Below, piece by piece: positions 5,255 to 12,439 of a DNA stretch of 12,439 nucleotides (position 1 is its first letter; every line of letters begins with the position of its first letter). The notes under the pieces were generated by a model. It saw only the letters and a list, made by a program, of their open reading frames with translations. It was not told where the DNA came from and made no database searches. Both the position numbers and the translations under genes were made by a program. Source of the DNA: Actinomycetes bacterium (GTDB lineage: Bacteria > Actinomycetota > Acidimicrobiia > Acidimicrobiales > Bog-793); contig JAJYGM010000446.1 in assembly GCA_021785095.1 (NCBI GenBank), positions 1 through 12,439 of the forward strand, given 5' to 3'.

Positions 5255-6396
5255 CGGAAGCTCGAACGGATCTTGGACAGGAGGCCCTGATCGGGCGGGG
5301 CGACCTCCTCGCCGCGCAGCTGGGCGAGGTGGCGCAGGAGCTCCTCTTCTTCCTTCGAGAGCTTCGTCGGAGTCTCGACGTCGACGGTCACGAGCAGGTC
5401 GCCCCGGTGGCGACTCCGCAGCCTGGGCACGCCCTGACCGCCGATGCGGATGACCGAGCCGGATTGCACCCCGGCGGGGATGTCGACGGTGATCGGGCCT
5501 TCGAGCCCCTCCACCTCGACGCTCGTCCCGAGAGCCGCCTGCGCGATTGACACGGGCACGTTCGCGAGGAGGTCGGTCCCGGCTCGCCGGAGGTTTGCTT
5601 CGGCTGCCACGCGCAGGTGCACGTAGAGGTCTCCTGGCACGCCACCACGCAGGGCCGCCGGGCCCGCTCCCGAGATCCGCAGCGTCGCGCCGTCGTCGAC
5701 GCCGGCCGGCACCTCGGCGGTGAGGGTCCGCTCCCTCGTCCGCCTACCCTCCCCCCGGCAGTCGGGGCACGGGCTCGCGATGACCTCGCCGAGGCCGTGG
5801 CAGCGCCCGCACGGTGAGCTCGTGACCATCTGGCCGAGAAACGACTGCCGCACCCGCTGTACCTGCCCCGTCCCGCGGCAGTCGGGGCAGGTGGTCGGGG
5901 TCGTCCCGGCCCGCGCGCCGCTCCCGCCACAGGCATCGCAGGCAACCGGAAGTTGCACGGTCAGGTCCTTCTCGGCGCCGAAGGCCGCCTCGGCGAGCGT
6001 CAGGTCGAGGAACACCTCGGCGTCCGACCCACGCCTCGCACCAGGCCGCGCCGTGGCGCCGAACCCGCCCTGCTGGCCACCGAAGAACGTCTCGAAGATG
6101 TCGCCGAGGTTCACGCCGAACCCGAAGGGGTCGCCGCCCGCGCCACCCGGGCCGCCTCCTCCCGTGCCGCGAACGGCATCGGGGCCGAACATGTCGTAAC
6201 GCTGGCGCCGCTCCGGGTCGCGGAGTGTCTCGTAGGCGAGCGTCACCTGCTTGAAGCGCTCCTCCGCTTCGGCGTCCCCCGGGTTCGCGTCGGGGTGCAG
6301 CTCTCGTGCGAGCCGTCGATAGGCGCGCTTCAGCTCCTCGTCGGTCGCGTCGCGACCGACGCCGAGGAGTTCGTAGTAGTCGGTTGCCACACTCAT
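5251..6396 (-). CDS. dnaJ: chaperone DnaJ (Hsp40, type I)
   Basis: DnaJ is the Hsp40 co-chaperone that stimulates DnaK ATPase activity and delivers unfolded clients. The 381-residue product has a J-domain at 5-70 with HPD at 34-36. A Gly/Phe-rich linker spans about 76-123. Four CxxCxGxG zinc-finger repeats start at C153, C170, C196 and C210. Two C-terminal beta domains and a dimerisation tail complete a full-length type I DnaJ. Lying right after hrcA, it corresponds to the dnaJ2-type copy of actinobacteria, where another dnaJ usually sits with dnaK-grpE elsewhere; neither of those genes is in this window. The ATG at 6396 has only a distant GGAAG. A 7-codon mini-ORF ends across it as ATGA, which may supply ribosomes by coupling. 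The 3' end overlaps the proposed rsmE start. Confidence 0.97.
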   Translation of the reverse strand: MSVATDYYELLGVGRDATDEELKRAYRRLARELHPDANPGDAEAEERFKQVTLAYETLRDPERRQRYDMFGPDAVRGTGGGGPGGAGGDPFGFGVNLGDIFETFFGGQQGGFGATARPGARRGSDAEVFLDLTLAEAAFGAEKDLTVQLPVACDACGGSGARAGTTPTTCPDCRGTGQVQRVRQSFLGQMVTSSPCGRCHGLGEVIASPCPDCRGEGRRTRERTLTAEVPAGVDDGATLRISGAGPAALRGGVPGDLYVHLRVAAEANLRRAGTDLLANVPVSIAQAALGTSVEVEGLEGPITVDIPAGVQSGSVIRIGGQGVPRLRSRHRGDLLVTVDVETPTKLSKEEEELLRHLAQLRGEEVAPPDQGLLSKIRSSFR

Positions 6397-6416
6397 CGGG
6401 CTCGCTTCCGGCTCAT
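6393..6416 (-). other. possible 7-codon leader ORF overlapping the dnaJ start
   Basis: In the 46-bp hrcA-dnaJ gap an ATG at 6416 opens Met-Ser-Arg-Lys-Arg-Ala-Arg and stops at TGA overlapping the dnaJ ATG (ATGA). AGGTG at 6427-6423 lies 6 nt before this ATG, a better Shine-Dalgarno placement than dnaJ itself has. The peptide is strongly basic. Chance occurrence is possible because the ORF is so short. Confidence 0.3.
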
Positions 6417-6442
6417 TGCTCGCACCTGTCGACGCCGCCCGG

Positions 6443-7546
6443 CTACTCGTTCTCGAGCTCGCGCGACAGCCTCTGCCCCACGACGGCCACGGCTGCCAGC
6501 GCCTGCGGGTAGTCCATGCGCGTCGGCCCGAGGATACCGATCGTCCCGACGGCTTCGCCCTCGGAGCCGAACGGAGCCACGACGAGCGAGCACTCTGCCA
6601 GCGACTCGAGTCCGTGCTCGGACCCGATCGACACGCGCTGGCCCTTCGTGAGCACGTCGCGCAGCAGCGAGACGACGACGAAAGACTGCTCGAGGATCGA
6701 CATGACCGCCCGCACCTGCTCCACCGCCTCGAAGTGCTCGAGCATCCGGGACGCCCCCCCCACGAAGACCTGGTCGACAACGAGGTCGAGGGACAAGGGG
6801 GTGTCGATCACGTCACGGGCCAGCTCGACCAGTGCGTCGAGCTCGGCGCGGCCGCTCGGCGTGAGAGCTGTGCCGCCGCTCGAGAGCTGCTGCGCCGGGT
6901 GTCCGGAGAAGTGCTCGTCGATGTAGTTCGAGGCCGCTCGCAGGTCCTCGTCCGGCACGTTCTCGTCGATGGCGATGCTTCGCCGGTCGATCGTCCCGTT
7001 CGAGTACACGAGGACGAGCAGCGCCACGTGCGGAGACAGGCGGGTCAGCAGCGCGGAGCGGACCACGAGGCGCTCGTGCGCCGGCGGCACGACGATGGCA
7101 GCGGTATCGGTGAGCTCGGCGAGGAGCCGGCTCGTGTCCGCCAGCATCCGCTCGAGCTCGCCGTGCGCCCGAGAGAAGAACTCCTGCACCTGCTCCTGCT
7201 GCGCCGCGCCGAGCGGCAGCGGCGGCGCCAGGTGGTCGACGAAGAAGCGATATCCCTTGTCCGTCGGCACCCTTCCCGCGCTCGTATGGGGGTGGGAGAG
7301 GTAGCCGTCGCGCTCGAGCGCCGCCATGTCGGCACGGACCGTCGCGGGAGACACGTCGACAGTGGGGTCGCGGGCGACCTGAGACGACCCGACGGGGACC
7401 GACGTCTGGACGTAGTCGGTCACGACTGCCTTCAGGATGGCGGCCTTTCGGTCGTCGAGGTCGCGCGCCGATTGCGACTCGCCAGCGCTCGTGTCGTTCG
7501 GCGTGGGGTCGTGCTCACTCACAGCACCGGCAATTTTACCGGTCAC
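6443..7546 (-). CDS. hrcA: heat-inducible transcription repressor HrcA
   Basis: HrcA represses class I heat-shock genes, typically groES/groEL, by binding CIRCE operators, and its folding depends on GroEL. The 367-residue reading has an N-terminal winged helix-turn-helix (about 31-100). The signature ATVRADMAALERDGYLSHPH, then TSAGRVPTDKGYRFFVDHL, is a near-perfect HrcA pattern. A GAF-like central region and the closing SEGEAVGTIGILGPTRMDYP are also typical. Two GTG starts compete: 7546, with GAGG 4 nt upstream, and 7522, which lies 10 nt after a TAAAAT hexamer. The difference is 8 residues of no known importance. No CIRCE inverted repeat is visible near this gene or dnaJ, so the HrcA targets are probably elsewhere. 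lepA lies 80 bp upstream and dnaJ 46 bp downstream. Confidence 0.96.
   Translation of the reverse strand: MTGKIAGAVSEHDPTPNDTSAGESQSARDLDDRKAAILKAVVTDYVQTSVPVGSSQVARDPTVDVSPATVRADMAALERDGYLSHPHTSAGRVPTDKGYRFFVDHLAPPLPLGAAQQEQVQEFFSRAHGELERMLADTSRLLAELTDTAAIVVPPAHERLVVRSALLTRLSPHVALLVLVYSNGTIDRRSIAIDENVPDEDLRAASNYIDEHFSGHPAQQLSSGGTALTPSGRAELDALVELARDVIDTPLSLDLVVDQVFVGGASRMLEHFEAVEQVRAVMSILEQSFVVVSLLRDVLTKGQRVSIGSEHGLESLAECSLVVAPFGSEGEAVGTIGILGPTRMDYPQALAAVAVVGQRLSRELENE
7533..7538 (-). promoter_or_regulatory. possible -10 element for hrcA
   Basis: TAAAAT on the minus strand (7538-7533) matches TATAAT at 5 of 6 positions and TAnnnT fully, and it is an AT-rich spot in GC-rich DNA. It ends 10 nt before the GTG at 7522. 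No convincing -35 was found. If it is real, the GTG at 7522 is the start of hrcA on this transcript. A weak inverted repeat, GTGCT-N7-AGCAC at 7511-7527, spans that start codon. Confidence 0.3.
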
Positions 7547-7589
7547 AGGTCCTCATGCCCTGGCCATCGGCGTTCGGGAGCCTGGAGCC

Positions 7590-7604
7590 CCGGGCGGAGC
7601 CCGG
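7590..7604 (-). terminator. GC-rich hairpin between lepA and hrcA
   Basis: The lepA-hrcA gap (7547-7626) holds a perfect stem CCGGGC-GGA-GCCCGG with a 3-base loop (in RNA CCGGGC-UCC-GCCCGG). No T-run follows on the minus strand, so it could be a weak intrinsic terminator, an attenuator before hrcA, or chance in GC-rich DNA. Confidence 0.3.
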
Positions 7605-7626
7605 ACGAGCGCACGGAGGAGGCCGG

Positions 7627-9414
7627 TCAGTCGTCGAGGCGCAGAGCCGAGATGAACGCTTCCTGCGGCACCTCGACCCGACCGATGTTCTTCATGCGCC
7701 TCTTGCCTTCTTTCTGCTTCTCGAGGAGCTTGCGCTTGCGCGTGATGTCGCCGCCGTAGCACTTCGCGAGGACGTCCTTCCGCCTCGCCTTCACGGTCTC
7801 GCGGGCGATGATCCGACCGCCGATCGCAGCCTGGATCGGCACGTCGAACAGCTGGCGAGGGATGAGCTCCCGCAGCTTCGCTGCCATCTTACGGCCGTAC
7901 TCCTGTGCCCGTGTCTTGTGCACGATCGAGCTGAAGGCGTCGACAGGAGCCGAGTTGAGGAGGATGTCGACCTTGACCAGGTCCTCGCGCTGATAGCCGG
8001 CGGGCTCGTAGTCGAGGCTGGCGTAGCCTTTCGTACGGCTCTTCAGCTGGTCGAAGAAGTCGACGACGACCTCCGCGAGCGGGACGGCATAGATGAGCTC
8101 CACCCGTTCGGGCGAGAGGTACTGCATCTTCTCGAGGTTCCCGCGCCGGGTCTGGGCGAGGTCCATGACGGTGCCTGTGTACTCCGCCGGTGTGATGATC
8201 GTGAGGCGCAGCACCGGCTCGTCGATGAACTCGATGTTCTGGGCCGGAGGCATGGCCGACGGGTTGTCCACTTCGACCGTCTGCCCGTTGGTGAGGTGGG
8301 CGAGGTACTCGACCGAGGGCGCGGTCGCGATGAGGGAGAGGTCGAACTCGCGCTCGAGGCGCTCGCGGGCGATCTCCATGTGGAGGAGGCCGAGGAAGCC
8401 GCACCGGAAGCCGAAGCCGAGCGCGGCTGACGTCTCGGGCTCGAAGGTGATCGAGGCGTCGGAGAGCTGGAGCTTCTCGAGCGCTTCGCGGAGCTCGGGC
8501 AGCTCGTCGCCGTCGACGGGATAGAGACCGCAGAAGACCATCGGCTTCGGATCGCGGTAGCCCTCGAGCGGTGTAGCGGCCGGCTTGGCGGCGTCGGTGA
8601 CCGTCTCACCGACCTTCGCCTCGCCGACGGACTTGATCCCGGCGATCAGGTAGCCCACTTCGCCGGGACCGAGCTCGTCCACCGGCACGCTGTGGGGCGT
8701 GCGGATGCCGATCTCCTCGACCTCGTGAGTGGTGCCGGCGATGAACAGCCGGACTTTCGAGCGCGTGCGCATGGTGCCGTCGACCACGCGGATGGCGTTG
8801 ACGACGCCGCGGTACTGGTCATAGTGCGAGTCGAAGATGAGCGCCCGCAGCGGGTCCGTCGGGCTCCCGACTGGCGCGGGGATGCGGGCGACGACGGCGT
8901 CGAGGAGGTCGGCGACGCCCTCGCCGGTCTTGGCGGAGATGCGCAGTATGTCGTCGCCGGGGAGGCCGAGCACCTGCTCGATCTCACCCGCGTAGCGATC
9001 GGGGTCGGCAGCAGGAAGGTCGATCTTGTTGAGCGCCGCCACGATCTCGAGGTCGTGCTCGAGCGCGAGGTAGCAGTTCGCCAGCGTCTGCGCCTCGATA
9101 CCCTGGGATGCGTCCACGAGGAGGACGACGCCCTCGCAGGCTGCGAGCGAGCGGCTCACCTCGTAGCCGAAGTCGACGTGCCCCGGGGTGTCGATGAGGT
9201 GCAGGACATGAGACTTCCATCTCACCCGCACGTTCTGTGCCTTTATGGTGATGCCGCGCTCGCGTTCGATGTCCATCGAGTCGAGGTACTGCTCGCGCAT
9301 CTCCCGCGCGTCGACGGCACCGGTCATCTCGAGGATGCGGTCCGACAGGGTCGACTTGCCGTGGTCGACGTGGCTGATGATGGAGAAGTTGCGGATGTGC
9401 GCGGTGTCGGTCAA
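7627..9414 (-). CDS. lepA: elongation factor 4 (LepA), ribosome-associated GTPase
   Basis: LepA/EF4 is a translational GTPase that acts on ribosomes at initiation or stalled elongation, depending on the model. The 595-residue product has all G motifs: G1 SHVDHGKS (14-21), G2 RGIT (53-56), G3 DTPGHVDF (75-82) and G4 NKID (129-132). EF-G-like domains follow, and then the LepA-specific C-terminal domain, with [20 protein letters not shown] and the ending [10 protein letters not shown]. The frame is open upstream to a start inside the rpsT region. Homology begins just after the TTG at 9414 ([13 protein letters not shown]), so I take TTG as the start; a purine-rich GGTGGGA lies immediately upstream. 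The gene is full length and intact. It is divergent from rpsT across a 133-bp gap and is the first minus-strand gene of the block. Confidence 0.96.
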   Translation of the reverse strand: MTDTAHIRNFSIISHVDHGKSTLSDRILEMTGAVDAREMREQYLDSMDIERERGITIKAQNVRVRWKSHVLHLIDTPGHVDFGYEVSRSLAACEGVVLLVDASQGIEAQTLANCYLALEHDLEIVAALNKIDLPAADPDRYAGEIEQVLGLPGDDILRISAKTGEGVADLLDAVVARIPAPVGSPTDPLRALIFDSHYDQYRGVVNAIRVVDGTMRTRSKVRLFIAGTTHEVEEIGIRTPHSVPVDELGPGEVGYLIAGIKSVGEAKVGETVTDAAKPAATPLEGYRDPKPMVFCGLYPVDGDELPELREALEKLQLSDASITFEPETSAALGFGFRCGFLGLLHMEIARERLEREFDLSLIATAPSVEYLAHLTNGQTVEVDNPSAMPPAQNIEFIDEPVLRLTIITPAEYTGTVMDLAQTRRGNLEKMQYLSPERVELIYAVPLAEVVVDFFDQLKSRTKGYASLDYEPAGYQREDLVKVDILLNSAPVDAFSSIVHKTRAQEYGRKMAAKLRELIPRQLFDVPIQAAIGGRIIARETVKARRKDVLAKCYGGDITRKRKLLEKQKEGKRRMKNIGRVEVPQEAFISALRLDD

Positions 9415-9467
9415 GGTCCCACCATGGTGCCAGAGGCGGTAGCCCGTTTCGGCCGGGGCAGGGCGGC

Positions 9468-9476
9468 TGCTAGCAT
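9468..9476 (+). promoter_or_regulatory. candidate extended -10 promoter of rpsT
   Basis: TGC-TAGCAT at 9468-9476 is an extended -10 (TGn) followed by TAGCAT, which fits TAnnnT and matches TATAAT at 4 of 6. The -35 region is poor. A start near 9483 would give an rpsT leader of about 65 nt that contains the 10-bp palindrome GCACGCGTGC at 9485-9494. No clear -10 for lepA was found on the opposite strand of this gap. Confidence 0.4.
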
Positions 9477-9547
9477 CTCTGCCTGCACGCGTGCGGCTCG
9501 CGCCGATCGTACGCGCCCCTGTCGCGAAGCACCTGCCCGAGGACAAC

Positions 9548-9826
9548 ATGGCGAACATCAAGAGTCAGATCAAGCGGAACCGCCAGAACGAGCGCCGTCA
9601 CGAGCGCAACAAGGCGGTGCGCTCTGAGCTCAAGACGAGGACGAAGAACGCGATCCGAGCGGCCGAGTCGGGAGCCGACGACGTCGGCGAGCGGCTGCGA
9701 GAAGCCGTCAAGCGCCTCGACAAGGCTGCCGCGAAGGGAATCATCCATCCCAACCAGGCTGCCCGCCGCAAATCGCGCCTTGTCCGTCAGATCTCAGGGC
9801 TCGTCTCCGAGCATCCCGGCGAGTAG
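9548..9826 (+). CDS. rpsT: 30S ribosomal protein S20
   Basis: S20 is a small helical primary-binding protein of the 30S subunit that contacts 16S rRNA near the 5' domain and helix 44. The 92-residue product begins [20 protein letters not shown], is very rich in Lys and Arg, and carries the conserved later segments [20 protein letters not shown]. Length fits the family (about 85-92). The ATG at 9548 is certain from homology, with GAGG 6 nt upstream; an earlier in-frame ATG at 9491 would add 19 unsupported residues. It is divergent from lepA, a common pairing in actinobacteria. Its last 47 bp overlap the reading frame of the acetyltransferase gene. Confidence 0.97.
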   Translation: MANIKSQIKRNRQNERRHERNKAVRSELKTRTKNAIRAAESGADDVGERLREAVKRLDKAAAKGIIHPNQAARRKSRLVRQISGLVSEHPGE

Positions 9827-10727
9827 CCGCTCGGCGCCGCGGGGCGAGCTGGTCCCAGTTCCGCAGCTCAGCCCGTCGGAGCTGGACGCCGTCGCCCTCC
9901 TCGAGGAGGCGTGCCGCGCGCACGACGGCGGTCGCCTGAAGCTCGAGTGGCACTCGCTGCGCAGCCGCCCGTCGGGCACGACGAGCGACTTCCTCTGGGT
10001 GGACGGCGAGGACGTCATCGGGTTCGTCGGCCTCTACCAGTGGCGGCCGATCGAGCTCGAGCTCTGCGGCATGGTCGATCCCCGGTGGCGGCGGCAGGGG
10101 ATCGGGGATCGGCTCTATGACGCCGCCGCTGCGGAGGTCGCTCGAAGGGGCCCGGCGCGCGCGCTCTTGATCGTGGACCGGGCGTTGGAGGCCGGGCGGC
10201 GTTTCGCTCTCTCGCGCCGAGGAGAGCTCGACCACTCCGAGCACCGGATGCAACAGCGCAGGGAGCCGGAGCTGCGGCGCGGCCTTCCTCCGGTGAGGAC
10301 GCGCCCTGCCACGAGCGCAGATGCCGACTTCGTCGTCAGCTGCCTCGCATCCGCCTTCGACGACGAGCCTTCGACCTACGAGCCGGGCGACGAGGAGGCG
10401 GTGCGTGGCCTCGTCAGCGCGACGACCATCATCGTGGAGGCTGCGACGGCCGCGCCGGTCGGCATGATGAGGGTGGAACGAGACGGCGGGGCCGCCTCGA
10501 TCTACGGGTTCGCCGTCATCCCGGAACGCCAGGGCCGCGGTTACGGCCGAGCAGCCCTCTCGATGGTGACACGGGATCTGCACCGGTCCGGGGTCGGAGT
10601 CGTCTCGCTCGAGGTGCTCTCGACGAACGACAGCGCGCTTCATCTCTACGAGACGTGCGGCTTCGACGCCATCGGGACCGAGGACTACTACTCGATGCCC
10701 ATCGAGTCGATGCCGCACGTCTCGTAG
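9780..10727 (+). CDS. tandem GNAT-family N-acetyltransferase (two GNAT domains)
   Basis: The 315-residue product appears to have two GNAT domains. The first (about 25-150) has its acetyl-CoA motif A at GMVDPRWRRQGIGDRLYDAA (97-116), with the pyrophosphate loop RRQGIG. The second (about 170-310) has FAVIPERQGRGYGRAAL (244-260), and LEVLSTNDSALHLYETCGF (278-296), the usual GNAT C-terminal motif. Two tandem GNAT modules at about 315 residues is the layout of mycothiol synthase MshD, the last enzyme of mycothiol synthesis. I see no residue pattern that proves this, so the substrate is unknown. No ATG or GTG precedes the first domain in frame. The TTG at 9780, inside rpsT, is the only standard start, and a CTG at 9849 is the alternative. 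It is probably co-transcribed with rpsT and converges on the GGDEF gene. Confidence 0.82.
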   Translation: MSVRSQGSSPSIPASSRSAPRGELVPVPQLSPSELDAVALLEEACRAHDGGRLKLEWHSLRSRPSGTTSDFLWVDGEDVIGFVGLYQWRPIELELCGMVDPRWRRQGIGDRLYDAAAAEVARRGPARALLIVDRALEAGRRFALSRRGELDHSEHRMQQRREPELRRGLPPVRTRPATSADADFVVSCLASAFDDEPSTYEPGDEEAVRGLVSATTIIVEAATAAPVGMMRVERDGGAASIYGFAVIPERQGRGYGRAALSMVTRDLHRSGVGVVSLEVLSTNDSALHLYETCGFDAIGTEDYYSMPIESMPHVS

Positions 10728-10760
10728 CGCCAGCGCCGGCTCCGGCTCGCCACGGACCGG

Positions 10761-10792
10761 CTGCACGGCCGCTGACAGGAGCGGCGCCGCAG
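10761..10792. terminator. candidate bidirectional terminator hairpin between convergent genes
   Basis: In the 75-bp gap between the convergent acetyltransferase and GGDEF genes, GCCGCT (10768-10773) pairs with AGCGGC (10780-10785) around a 6-base loop. An outer CTGC (10761-10764) pairs with GCAG (10789-10792). There is no T-run on either side, so efficiency as an intrinsic terminator is uncertain. Its position suits a bidirectional terminator. Confidence 0.4.
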
Positions 10793-10802
10793 TCTCGGGT
10801 GC

Positions 10803-12439
10803 TCAGACCGAGTGGGCGACCCGATCGCGACCTGCGCGCTTCGCCTCGTAGAGGGCCGCGTCCGTGCGCTGAAGAAGGCGGCCGAGGTCGGAATCGCGCT
10901 CGGACAGCTCGGCGACGCCGACCGAAGCGGTCACTGCGACCGGGCCGGCTGCGGTCGTGATCGGGGTCTCGGAGATGACGTGGCGCAGCAGTTCGGCGAG
11001 CTCGGCGGCGGAAGGCAGGTCGCTGTTCACGACGAGGGCGAACTCCTCGCCCCCGTACCTGCCGAGCACGTCCCCCGAGCCGACGACCCCCGCGATCCGC
11101 TGCGCGACGGCACGGATGACGTCGTCGCCGGATGCGTGCCCGTACCGGTCGTTCACGTCCTTGAAGTGGTCGATGTCGAGCATCATGGCCGAGAGCGGGT
11201 CGTGCGTCTGGCGCGCCTCTGCGAAGGCACGGCGCGCAAGCTCGAAGAAGTGGCGGCGGTTCGCCACACCGGACAGCTCGTCTCGCTGAGCGAGCGTCTG
11301 GACCCTGCTGAACAGCTGGGCGTTCTCGTAGGCAACCACTCCCTGCCCGGCGAGTGCGGCGACGATCTTCGTCTGCGTCTCGCCGAAGGCGTTCGGCCGG
11401 CGCGCGATCACGACGAGCGCACCGATTGCCTGCTCGCGGACGACGAGTGGCGCGATGACGAAGGAGCCGCAGCGGCCGAGGAGGGCGAACAGCGGTGAGT
11501 TCCGGTCCGACATCACAGTGCTGACCGCGAGTGGGCTGCGCGAGCGCAACGCCTCGGCGATCTCGGGCTGGTCGGCCCTCGCGATGTCGTAGCCCTCGGG
11601 CGGGAGGTTCACCCCCGATCCGACGGCCGCCGCCACCTCGAGGCGCTCTCCGTCAGCGAGCAGGATCGCTCCGGCGTCAGCTGAGAGCGCCCCGACGGAG
11701 GTCTGCAGCGTCGCCCGGAGGACCCCGCGGGGCTCGAGGCTCTGGCCGAGCGTGCGCATCGAATCGCGGAGGAGCTCGGCCACTTCGCGCTGGCGCCGCT
11801 CGCTCGCCACCGAGAGCTCCATCTCTGCCAGCCGAGCGGTCTCGAGAGCGAAGGCGACGTGGCTCGTGATCGCCGAGAGGATGGCGACGTCGTCGTGGGT
11901 GAAGATACCCTTCGCAAGCCGGCTGTCGAGGTAGACCACGCCGAGCAGGCGGTCCTCCATCACGAGTGGCGCCACGAGGATCGATCGCAGCCCGTGGGTG
12001 ACGGCGGATTCCGAGCCGATGGCGGCTCCCTGTTCCGTGCCGGTGAGGACCATCGCCTCGTGCGTCGCCGTCACCCGGTCTACGATCGTCGAGGAATACC
12101 CGGTCAGCTCAACGATGTCGTTGCCGCTCGCGTCACGGCCGATGTGGGGACGGACGGTGCCGGTCGTCTCGTTCGTGAGGAACAGCAGAGCTCGCTCCGC
12201 GTTCAGGATGCGCACCGTCTCGTCGAGCGCCATGCGGATGAGCTCCTCCGGGTCGAGGACGCGGGCTGCGGCCGAACCGACCTGCAGCAGCGCCTCGAGC
12301 TGGCGCGCGGCACGGGTCGCGCCACGCAGTGGACCTGCGCCTCCGCCTCCCGCCCCTGCCGTGTGCAGATACTGGTGCGAGACCCGCTCGCGCGCCTGGT
12401 GCCGGCGCCTGGCGCCGCCGAGTCTGCCGTCACCGTTGT
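10803..12439 (-). CDS. GAF-GAF-GGDEF diguanylate cyclase, 5' end outside the window
   Basis: A GGDEF-domain enzyme makes c-di-GMP from two GTP. The frame is open from the right edge, giving 544 whole codons with the start not visible. Coding character is clear well before the first ATG (12233): QLEALLQVGSAAARVLDPEE leads straight into the first GAF domain. Counted from that ATG, GAF 1 covers about 1-130, a charged helical linker 131-165, GAF 2 166-305 and GGDEF 315-476. The cyclase has DELSGVANRRHF (318-329), the metal site DIDHFKDVNDRYGH (353-366) and the signature RYGGEEF (392-398), so it should be active. The I-site arginine is absent: the residue three before D388 is Gly, so product inhibition through RxxD is not expected. 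A Gly-rich linker upstream of GAF 1 suggests further N-terminal domains off the window. The GAF ligands are unknown. Confidence 0.92.
   Translation of the reverse strand, partial: NGDGRLGGARRRHQARERVSHQYLHTAGAGGGGAGPLRGATRAARQLEALLQVGSAAARVLDPEELIRMALDETVRILNAERALLFLTNETTGTVRPHIGRDASGNDIVELTGYSSTIVDRVTATHEAMVLTGTEQGAAIGSESAVTHGLRSILVAPLVMEDRLLGVVYLDSRLAKGIFTHDDVAILSAITSHVAFALETARLAEMELSVASERRQREVAELLRDSMRTLGQSLEPRGVLRATLQTSVGALSADAGAILLADGERLEVAAAVGSGVNLPPEGYDIARADQPEIAEALRSRSPLAVSTVMSDRNSPLFALLGRCGSFVIAPLVVREQAIGALVVIARRPNAFGETQTKIVAALAGQGVVAYENAQLFSRVQTLAQRDELSGVANRRHFFELARRAFAEARQTHDPLSAMMLDIDHFKDVNDRYGHASGDDVIRAVAQRIAGVVGSGDVLGRYGGEEFALVVNSDLPSAAELAELLRHVISETPITTAAGPVAVTASVGVAELSERDSDLGRLLQRTDAALYEAKRAGRDRVAHSV

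Noticed and set aside
6397..6780. Upstream extension of the dnaJ frame into hrcA
   Set aside because: The sequence is Ser/Arg-rich shadow of hrcA. The J-domain starts at the ATG at 6396.
7511..7527. GTGCT-N7-AGCAC inverted repeat over the alternative hrcA start, considered as a CIRCE element
   Set aside because: CIRCE has the opposite arm order (AGCACTC-N9-GAGTGCT) and longer arms. Isolated AGCACTC or GAGTGCT half-sites elsewhere in the window lack partners.
6416..7759. 447-codon plus-strand open frame opposite hrcA
   Set aside because: It is antisense to a certain gene and rich in Arg/His/Asp as expected from reading GC-rich codons backwards. It shows no recognisable domain.
9741..10766. 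341-codon minus-strand open frame opposite the acetyltransferase
   Set aside because: The plus-strand frame has two clear GNAT motifs. The antisense frame has no domain and is Arg/Ala/Asp-rich filler.

Overview
The window reads as a stretch of chromosome from a high-GC actinobacterium. The evidence is a BldD-family regulator, -10 hexamers of the TAnnnT type (one of them suited to a leaderless mRNA), many GTG/TTG starts and strong G/C preference at third codon positions. An Acidimicrobiia-like lineage is a guess from the gene set; I could not test it. No mobile element, CRISPR array, tRNA or rRNA is visible.

Most of the window, about 1 to 9414, is a minus-strand block of housekeeping genes. 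In transcription order they are lepA, hrcA, dnaJ, rsmE, a bldD-like regulator, hemW, a small excisionase-type HTH gene, a HIT protein, phoH, ybeY and the first 67 codons of a CNNM-domain membrane protein that leaves the window. This is the widespread lepA / hrcA / dnaJ / rsmE / phoH / ybeY cluster covering translation quality control, heat-shock control, 16S rRNA modification and maturation, and radical-SAM haem handling. Two regulator genes have been added, and hemW sits after rsmE rather than between lepA and hrcA. Several genes join through 4-base NTGA overlaps in which the downstream start codon is not ATG.

About 9415 to 9547 is a divergent promoter region. Downstream of it on the plus strand lie rpsT (ribosomal protein S20) and a tandem GNAT acetyltransferase whose only usable start lies inside rpsT. 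From 10803 to the right edge, on the minus strand and convergent with the acetyltransferase, is the C-terminal part of a GAF-GAF-GGDEF diguanylate cyclase. Its 5' end is outside the window. A GC-rich hairpin lies between the two convergent genes.

The most notable link is cyclic-di-GMP. The BldD-like protein keeps the complete RxD-X8-RxxD c-di-GMP-binding signature, its upstream region holds two copies of an 11-bp element spaced 22 bp apart (one a near-match to the Streptomyces BldD box), and a diguanylate cyclase with an intact GGEEF but no inhibitory I-site is encoded about 6 kb away. The second oddity is rsmE: its whole N-terminal PUA-like domain is in frame and looks intact, yet has no ATG, GTG or TTG start. 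This implies a CTG start or some other non-standard initiation.
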